DNA of 39,524 bases from Desulfobulbaceae bacterium UBA2262 (GTDB lineage: Bacteria > Desulfobacterota > Desulfobulbia > Desulfobulbales > Desulfurivibrionaceae). The stretch lies in assembly GCA_002347185.1 (NCBI GenBank), contig DDXK01000007.1, positions 1 to 39,524 on the forward strand, given 5' to 3'. The notes beneath the pieces are model-generated. The model did no database searches. It saw only the letters and a program-made list of their open reading frames with translations, and was not told the origin of the DNA. The position numbers and the translations under genes are program-made. Below are positions 35,080 to 39,524 of the stretch, one piece after another. Every line of letters begins with the position of its first letter. The stretch's first letter is position 1.

Positions 35080-35332
35080 TTGTCTGTCTCCTTTTTACGG
35101 CTCGCTTCAGAATCAAGTACCCAACCAGATCGAGCTCTGTATCATCGCCTTGGTACTCCTTGCCCCGCGCCAGCCGGCTCAGCTTGTCGTCAATCCTGAC
35201 GTTGATCTGCTCCAGGGCATCGACCTTTGAGAAGATCCGGACAGGTTCCGCGGCGGAGTTGCCATAGGCCCGATTTTTTTCAAGCAAAAACGCTTTGATT
35301 TCGTCGCATACCTCCCGAATGACGGCTTCCAT
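35066..35332 (-). CDS. DUF1599-like nucleotide-modification-associated protein
   Basis: An 88-residue protein whose core KNRAYGNSAAEPVRIFSK, then VRIDDKLSRLARGKEYQGDD and LDLVGYLILKRA, matches the DUF1599 / nucleotide modification associated domain 1 family found next to phage nucleotide-metabolism genes. ATG 35332. It overlaps the thyX start by 14 bp, consistent with a former two-gene unit for dTMP or modified-nucleotide synthesis. Its biochemical function is unknown. Confidence 0.75.
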   Translation of the reverse strand: MEAVIREVCDEIKAFLLEKNRAYGNSAAEPVRIFSKVDALEQINVRIDDKLSRLARGKEYQGDDTELDLVGYLILKRAVKRRQTNEDR

Positions 35333-35336
35333 AATC

Positions 35337-35726
35337 CTATTCCTCCAAAAATCCTATATTCTCCGGATATTCTCCGACCTCGATCCAAGCCCGGACGGGG
35401 CAGACCTTGCAGTGTCCCCTCTCCATGGCGGCGACCATGACGGTCAGGCGGTCGTCATTGCTTGCCTCGCAGAAGGCGGAGAATCTCGCCTTGTTTCTGA
35501 ACATCGTCTTGTCGGTCACCCCAGGCGCCTGCGCCCGCAGGCACACGTAACGCTCCGGCGCGAACTTTCGAGGCAGGTACTTGCGCCGGCTCGCCAGGGA
35601 GCCGGCGGTGTTGCAGCGCCGGCATTCGCTTTTGTGCCGCCCGGAACGCAGCTCAAAATAAAACTCGGCCTCCGGCTTGACCTCGCCGCAGACGCGACAC
35701 TTCTTCGTCTTGGTCGTCTTACTCAC
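35337..35726 (-). CDS. Zinc-finger phage protein of unknown function
   Basis: A 129-residue protein. KKCRVCGEVKPEAEFYFELR followed by KSECRRC is a CxxC...CxxC zinc site like those at the front of many HNH-type phage proteins, but no HNH catalytic motif follows. A second Cys cluster lies near residue 108 (GHCKVCPVRAW). The start is GTG 35726, inside the end of the preceding gene. It may bind DNA or RNA near the packaging genes. Confidence 0.65.
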   Translation of the reverse strand: MSKTTKTKKCRVCGEVKPEAEFYFELRSGRHKSECRRCNTAGSLASRRKYLPRKFAPERYVCLRAQAPGVTDKTMFRNKARFSAFCEASNDDRLTVMVAAMERGHCKVCPVRAWIEVGEYPENIGFLEE

Positions 35727-35961
35727 CGGCGGTGTCCTCCTCGATACTCTTGATGGAGATCCTCATCTGCGACAACGCACACTTTTGATTGCGGCAGAGG
35801 TGGAAGCGGATCCGCAGATTGCCATCCCATTTCCTGGTCGCATACGGCTTTGCCCTGGTCGCGCAGTATGGACAAAGGGCGCCCTGGCGCGGGGAATACA
35901 CCACCCCGTTATCCGCCTGGCGCTTTGCGTTGACAATCATGGCGCTGATCCCATCGATCAT
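35719..35961 (-). CDS. Ogr/Com-like zinc-finger protein
   Basis: An 80-residue protein with ALCPYCATRAKPYATRKWDG followed by RIRFHLCRNQKCALSQMR. The CPYC...C-x4-C spacing and flanking basic residues are those of Ogr/Delta activators of P2-like phages and Com of Mu. Ogr switches on late promoters, Com activates mom mRNA translation. ATG 35961 has GGAG 8 bp upstream and lies in the end of the terminase gene; the longer frame to 36090 is rejected. Regulator of late transcription is the better guess given no mom gene here. Confidence 0.6.
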   Translation of the reverse strand: MIDGISAMIVNAKRQADNGVVYSPRQGALCPYCATRAKPYATRKWDGNLRIRFHLCRNQKCALSQMRISIKSIEEDTAGE

Positions 35962-35974
35962 TCGCGGTTCTCCT

Positions 35975-37918
35975 TCATGTTCCAGGGCCGAACAGGACGC
36001 GGCCTCCGGTGTACGGGTTGACAACAGTCCCAGCCTCGGCCGGCGGCGCTTGTGGCTGCTCCTCCGGCCGCTGCCAGTATTTGATCTCAAGCACCTCGGC
36101 GGCGATCAGGCATAAAACAGAGCAATCCCAGTAATGGTTTGCCTTGCCCTTTGGGCAGATCCAGAGTCCGCGCTCATCGACGCTTTCGGCGCAGAGCTGG
36201 CGGGCGTACTCCTCGCTGGCGCCGCTGTGCAGATGCCAGGCCCCTGGATCCGTCGGCGAGATCTGCAGCTTGCTTGCCAGGGCAAACTTGAAGTGGGTGA
36301 CATCGGTGTGGAGGAGCATGACGCCGCCGGGAATCTGCTTGTTGGTCCCCGGGTAACAATCTATTTTCGCCCAGGAGAGTGGAGAGGTCTTGCGCTGGGC
36401 CCCCTTGGCAGGCACCACCCGGCCGGCCCAGCGCCTGCTGAAATCGTAGACCTCGCTGGTCCGATGGCCCATGGCGTCATGAAGCGCCAGGTGAACCGGA
36501 TACACCGTCCCACCGGCGTCCTTGTACTGGCTCTCGAAGAGCACCTTTTCGAGAGCCTCGAACGAGTTGACCTTGCCGGCCCTGATCTGCCATGTCTCCT
36601 GGATGAGCCCCCAGCCGACGGCCCGGATCTCGTAATAGAATCCATCGTCCTGGGTGTCCACCCCGGCGACCAGGGCGGCTACCTGGCCACCACCAGGGAC
36701 CAGGCCCTCGGGCCGCTCATCGCGCAAGGCAAGGATGGCATCTTCCTCGCGCATTTGCTCATAGTCGGTCCAGGGCTCCGCCTTGTATGAATTCATGAAA
36801 TCCTTGAGGGCGGTCTTGTCGCCCTGACCCTTGATGAATGCGGCAGCGCACTCCGAAAGGCTCACGAACCTGGAGAGCCAGGCCGGGACATGGAATCCGA
36901 TCTTTTGCGGGGCCTCGGCCTTGAGGTAATCAAAGAGCCGGCGGCCGTCATTGACGGCAAACCATTCCCCAGCCGCCACCGCCTTATCTCTGGCGTGATC
37001 ATCCCAGCGGGCCTGGCAGCTCCCGCAGGAATACCAGGCCAGGAGGCGGGACTCGATGAGGGCATGGTCGCGCTCATCCTCCGGCCACTTGATGCCGGCT
37101 GCCGAATCGCGCTCTCCGAAAAGCATGACCTGCATGGCGCCACACTTCGGGCATTTGACCCGGTACTCAAAAATCACCTGGGCCTCCTTGGTGAGTGCCT
37201 GCCAGATCGGCCCGGCCTCGATGGTGGGCGAGCTCGCTTTCCAGATCTTGCGATTGTGGCGGAAGGTTCTGGTCCGCTTTTCCGCCAGGGCCTCGGTGCC
37301 GGCCTCCTTCCTGTTTGGCGTTTCCTTGTACTTGTCGAGCTCATCGAGCTTGAGATACCGGATGGAGTCATTGGAGAGGCTCGACGCGGAGCCTGCCCAT
37401 CCCATATACAGAACCGAGTTGATCAGCTTGATGCGCATGGTGGCCAGATCGTCATCGGCGCCGGTCATGAGCTCCGCCAGCCTGGGGCTCTTTTGAATCA
37501 TCGGCTGGATGCGGTCCTGGTTGTTTTTCTTCGCCAGCGGCCTGTCCGGGTAGACATGCAGCATGGGGCCTGGGTCCATGTCCATGGCATAGGCGAAGCA
37601 GGTATCGATGGCGGCTGACTTGCCGGTCTGCGGTGCGGCGCAGACAATGATGGTCTGCACCCCAGGGGAAAAGGAGGCATCCATGATGCCGACCAGATAC
37701 TGCGCTGTTGAGTTTTTCCAGCGGGCTCCCTCGAGCGGGCCGGCGGTGACCACCCGGTGGCGCTCGGCCCAGACGCTGGGGCGCACCCGCTTGCGGTGGC
37801 GGTAAACCTTGCGCTCGGCCGCCGAGAACTGGAAGCGCACCGATCCTGCCATGCCGACAGGGGAAAACGGCATCTCGCCACGGCGCACCGTTATTTTGAG
37901 CGGAACATCAAGGCGCAT
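35975..37918 (-). CDS. Terminase large subunit (GpA family)
   Basis: A 647-residue packaging ATPase/nuclease. Walker A is AAPQTGKSAAIDT; the Walker B-like IRYLKLDELDKY follows, then the ASSPTIE coupling motif and zinc-like KCPKCGAMQVM. The C-terminal nuclease region contains GVDTQDDGFYYEIRAVGWG with acidic metal ligands. ATG 37918 is preferred: it lies 10 bp inside the small-subunit gene, and the longer frame to 38032 is just overlap. It cuts concatemeric DNA and pumps it into the prohead through the portal. The GpA group includes lambda, which packages from cos sites. Confidence 0.93.
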   Translation of the reverse strand: MRLDVPLKITVRRGEMPFSPVGMAGSVRFQFSAAERKVYRHRKRVRPSVWAERHRVVTAGPLEGARWKNSTAQYLVGIMDASFSPGVQTIIVCAAPQTGKSAAIDTCFAYAMDMDPGPMLHVYPDRPLAKKNNQDRIQPMIQKSPRLAELMTGADDDLATMRIKLINSVLYMGWAGSASSLSNDSIRYLKLDELDKYKETPNRKEAGTEALAEKRTRTFRHNRKIWKASSPTIEAGPIWQALTKEAQVIFEYRVKCPKCGAMQVMLFGERDSAAGIKWPEDERDHALIESRLLAWYSCGSCQARWDDHARDKAVAAGEWFAVNDGRRLFDYLKAEAPQKIGFHVPAWLSRFVSLSECAAAFIKGQGDKTALKDFMNSYKAEPWTDYEQMREEDAILALRDERPEGLVPGGGQVAALVAGVDTQDDGFYYEIRAVGWGLIQETWQIRAGKVNSFEALEKVLFESQYKDAGGTVYPVHLALHDAMGHRTSEVYDFSRRWAGRVVPAKGAQRKTSPLSWAKIDCYPGTNKQIPGGVMLLHTDVTHFKFALASKLQISPTDPGAWHLHSGASEEYARQLCAESVDERGLWICPKGKANHYWDCSVLCLIAAEVLEIKYWQRPEEQPQAPPAEAGTVVNPYTGGRVLFGPGT

Positions 37919-38450
37919 CGACCACCACCACCTCGAAATTGTCCAGGCTGGCAAAGCGGTTGAGGAGCTGGGCAAAGTCATCCTGGATGGCTGCGATGAG
38001 CTCTCCGGCCTTGCCCTGGTCGCCACCGACAAGCTCGATCCATTCTCCCGCCATGGTCTGGGCCAGATGATGGAGGCCGGTCTTGATCACCACGGCGCGT
38101 CCGGCAAGCTCCCGCTCGACATCCTCCCTGGGGATATATTTGCCGGTGGCCACGGACAGCTCATGGTCGAGCTTTTCGTTGCGCTTGGCCTGGTATTCAA
38201 GCTCAAGATCGAGCTTGCGCTTTTGCATGGCCTCCAGCTCGTCTGCCACCCTTTTCCCGGTGTCCTTCCTGCGCAGGAAACTTTCAGCGTACCTGTCCAC
38301 GGCCTCACGGCGGTAGATGCCGTTTTTCGGCGTGAGCCGGCCCTCGGAGCAATGCTTGTAAAAATTGCTCTGGCTCGCCTGCCAGCCCTGGGCGACCAGG
38401 TACTGGTGGGCCTCTTTTTTTGTCGCGAACTCTTCCGGCCAGACGCTCAT
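37908..38450 (-). CDS. Terminase small subunit (Nu1-like)
   Basis: A 180-residue protein. The N-terminal winged-helix/HTH (MSVWPEEFATKKEAHQYLVA; SQSNFYKHCSEGRLTPKNGI) recognises phage DNA. A coiled coil follows (ADELEAMQKRKLDLELEYQA), then a C-terminal domain that contacts the large subunit. Position just upstream of GpA confirms the call. ATG 38450 lies 92 bp from the divergent toxin gene, so this gap holds promoters in both directions. Confidence 0.85.
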   Translation of the reverse strand: MSVWPEEFATKKEAHQYLVAQGWQASQSNFYKHCSEGRLTPKNGIYRREAVDRYAESFLRRKDTGKRVADELEAMQKRKLDLELEYQAKRNEKLDHELSVATGKYIPREDVERELAGRAVVIKTGLHHLAQTMAGEWIELVGGDQGKAGELIAAIQDDFAQLLNRFASLDNFEVVVVDAP

Positions 38451-38507
38451 GATGCCTCTCTACCGGCCGCCAACGCGGAGCGTCTCTGGGCCGGTGTCAA
38501 TTTCTTC

Positions 38508-38536
38508 TTGTCTTTTTGTAACCGAACCATTACATT
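38508..38536 (+). promoter_or_regulatory. Promoter of the toxin-antitoxin pair
   Basis: TTGTCT (38508-38513), a 17-bp spacer and TACATT (38531-38536). The likely transcription start falls on or near the ATG at 38543 and no ribosome-binding site is visible, so the toxin mRNA may be leaderless. Confidence 0.5.
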
Positions 38537-38542
38537 ATCTTT

Positions 38543-38839
38543 ATGTACACGATCAAGACAACGCCGGAGTTTGACGCCTGGATCGGCGACCTGAAAGATC
38601 GCCGATCCAGGAAGAGGTTGCATATCCGTTTGCGCAAGGCGATGTGCGGAAATCTCGGGGATGTGCGGCCCGTTGGCTCCGGCGTCTTCGAGATGCGGGA
38701 GCATTTCGGCCCTGGCTGGCGCATGTACTACATCCAGCGAGGAAGCACCTTGCTTCTGATGCTGGGCGGAGGCGACAAGTCTACCCAGGCCGCAGATATT
38801 GCCAAGGCAATCAGCATTGCCGACACCGTGGAGGATTGA
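38543..38839 (+). CDS. HigB/RelE-superfamily toxin (addiction module killer protein)
   Basis: A 98-residue protein of the RelE/ParE-like killer subgroup: MYTIKTTPEFDAWIGDLKDR, then GDVRPVGSGVFEMREHFGPG and WRMYYIQRGSTLLLMLGGGD. The family usually cuts ribosome-bound mRNA. Conserved positions are Y-T-I-x-x-T-x-E-F at the start, FEMREHFGPGWRMYY in the core and the GGDKSTQ turn. The toxin gene comes first and the antitoxin follows 3 bp later, the HigBA order. It lies opposite the terminase genes. A perfect hairpin spans codons about 12-23. No ribosome-binding site is visible. Confidence 0.88.
   Translation: MYTIKTTPEFDAWIGDLKDRRSRKRLHIRLRKAMCGNLGDVRPVGSGVFEMREHFGPGWRMYYIQRGSTLLLMLGGGDKSTQAADIAKAISIADTVED
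38577..38611 (+). repeat. Perfect 13-bp hairpin inside the toxin gene
   Basis: CCTGGATCGGCGA (38577-38589) and its exact complement TCGCCGATCCAGG (38599-38611), with a 9-base loop, beginning 34 bases after the toxin ATG. On mRNA it would be a very stable hairpin near the initiation region; it could reduce toxin yield or be a binding site. Confidence 0.8.
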
Positions 38840-38842
38840 CCC

Positions 38843-39136
38843 ATGCCAAGGAAAATAAAGATTTCCGAGCTGCCAGAATTTGACCTGGCTGAACACATCA
38901 AGACCGAGAAAGACATTGCCGAATATCTGTCCATTGTCATGGAGGAGAATGACCCCTCCCTGCTTGCCGCCGTGCTTGGCGATATTGCCAGGGCGCGCGG
39001 AATGTCCGAGATCGCCAAGGCATCCGGCATCACCCGCGAGGCGCTGTACCGGGCGCTCCGGCCGGGAGCCCACCCGCGCTTCGACACCATCAACAGGGTC
39101 TGCAAGGCCCTTGGCTGCAAGCTGGCCGTGGTCTGA
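38843..39136 (+). CDS. HigA-type antitoxin
   Basis: A 97-residue antitoxin of the addiction-module antidote family: the N-terminal toxin-binding segment (LPEFDLAEHIKTEKDIAEYL) is followed by an XRE-like HTH (GMSEIAKASGITREALYRAL, then TINRVCKALGCKLAVV). It neutralises the preceding toxin and normally represses the shared promoter. ATG 38843 is 3 bp after the toxin stop, with translational coupling likely. Together they may stabilise the prophage or act in phage exclusion. Confidence 0.88.
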   Translation: MPRKIKISELPEFDLAEHIKTEKDIAEYLSIVMEENDPSLLAAVLGDIARARGMSEIAKASGITREALYRALRPGAHPRFDTINRVCKALGCKLAVV

Positions 39137-39166
39137 AATCATGTAAGCATCCTCTTCCCTGGTCGC

Positions 39167-39192
39167 GGGGCCGCCCCGCGCGGAGCGGCCCC
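39167..39192. terminator. Hairpin between antitoxin and convergent gene
   Basis: GGGGCCGC (39167-39174) and GCGGCCCC (39185-39192) with a GC-rich 10-base loop in the 67-bp convergent gap. It lacks a T run on either strand, so it is a candidate bidirectional, factor-assisted terminator. Confidence 0.4.
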
Positions 39193-39203
39193 AATTCCCG
39201 CCG

Positions 39204-39512
39204 CTACAGCAGCAGGTATGCTTTCAGCGCCATGGTCTGCGCGGCCTTTCCGCGCAGCACGGCGAGCTGCATGGTCAGATAGCTCTGCATGGCCTGCTGG
39301 TACAGCGCATCCCCACGGCCATGGAGCAAGGCCAAGACCTTTTCCAGGGCGGCGAAGTGGCTTGATACCTCTTTTTGTATATCCCGCCTGGCGGTTGGAT
39401 TCGCCAACTTATCGAGATCGCGCCATGCCTTGCGCACCTCGCCTGCCAGCTCCGGACAGACAATCGATGCCTCATCCTCCATGCTGAACGCCACCCTCCT
39501 TGGGCTGGGCAT
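39204..39512 (-). CDS. Hypothetical helical phage protein
   Basis: A 102-residue, predominantly helical protein (AGEVRKAWRDLDKLANPTAR; EVSSHFAALEKVLALLHGRG; QQAMQSYLTMQLAVLRGKAA). ATG 39512 has AGGA 6 bp upstream; an in-frame ATG ten codons later is the alternative. It precedes the terminase genes on the same strand, separated from them by the plus-strand toxin-antitoxin pair, which may be an insertion into this operon. No family recognised. Confidence 0.55.
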   Translation of the reverse strand: MPSPRRVAFSMEDEASIVCPELAGEVRKAWRDLDKLANPTARRDIQKEVSSHFAALEKVLALLHGRGDALYQQAMQSYLTMQLAVLRGKAAQTMALKAYLLL

Positions 39513-39524
39513 CTCTTTCCTGAT

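Larger units (their letters stand above)
10518..39524. mobile_element. Siphophage-type prophage, right end outside window
   Basis: A near-continuous minus-strand morphogenesis operon runs from terminase (38450) through portal, capsid, tail and lysis genes to 10555, immediately beside a tRNA-Pro gene. Head genes are lambda-like (GpA terminase, gpW, lambda-type portal), the capsid is an HK97-type protease-capsid fusion, and the tail-tip genes are gpL/gpJ-like. No phage-type integrase, repressor or replication gene is seen here, so the early region should lie beyond 39524. The left boundary near 10518-10550 is inferred from the tRNA and the end of phage-like coding; the attachment core is not identified. 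An integron (30515-35010) is embedded in it. Confidence 0.85.

Overview
The window looks like a chromosomal piece of a GC-rich Desulfobacterota (former Deltaproteobacteria) bacterium carrying most of a siphophage-type prophage. The evidence for the host is a P-protein PheA, a COG1900/DUF39 homocysteine-synthesis gene of the kind found in sulfate reducers and methanogens, a LarE-type sulfur transferase and a tsaD-rsmA gene pair. The taxonomic call is an inference; no rRNA is present.

Host part (1-10517). An M20 metallopeptidase cut by the window edge is followed by two paralogous response regulators, both lacking the usual phospho-acceptor Asp. Then come tsaD-rsmA (minus strand), moaA, pheA (minus strand) and a sulfur-related run of CBS-ACT protein, COG1900 protein and LarE-like protein. 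A strong terminator, an HU gene and a tRNA-Pro(CGG) close the section. The first 3.2 kb is visibly less GC-rich than the following 6.5 kb.

Prophage (about 10518 to beyond 39524). Almost all genes lie on the minus strand, so gene order reads right to left. From the right: a HigBA-like toxin-antitoxin pair (plus strand), terminase small and large subunits, an Ogr/Com-like zinc finger, a zinc-binding protein, a DUF1599 protein and a truncated thyX start. After an inserted integron follow gpW, portal, a prohead protease-capsid fusion, DUF2190, a DksA-like zinc finger, head-tail and tail genes, a tail chaperone with a predicted -1 frameshift, tape measure and tail-tip proteins. A lysis module with chained 4-bp start/stop overlaps ends the operon next to the tRNA.

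Most striking region (30515-35010). Between the terminase-side genes and gpW/portal lies an integron. It has an integron integrase (IntI) with the family-specific extra patch, an adjacent attI-like GTTAGAT core, and a run of seven cassettes separated by attC-like sites. Four of the attC sites have textbook geometry: R'' core, 5-nt spacer, 3-bp arm, one extrahelical base, 6-bp arm, then the mirrored right half. The first core of each of the four cassettes with well-formed cores (1-4) matches the core of its own attC. Every cassette gene nevertheless reads on the minus strand, toward intI and collinear with the phage late operon; usually its stop codon is formed by the cassette's own 5' core. 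At the right end the last attC runs straight into codon 26 of a thyX gene, which looks like IntI-mediated recombination at a secondary site. I infer a phage-borne integron whose cassettes are read by phage late transcription instead of an integron Pc promoter.

Other unusual parts are a WD40-like beta-propeller inserted in the tail-tip protein, a ferredoxin-like gene in the lysis region, an internal ribosome-binding site in the protease-capsid fusion, and a three-helix membrane gene on the opposite strand between tail chaperone and tape measure.
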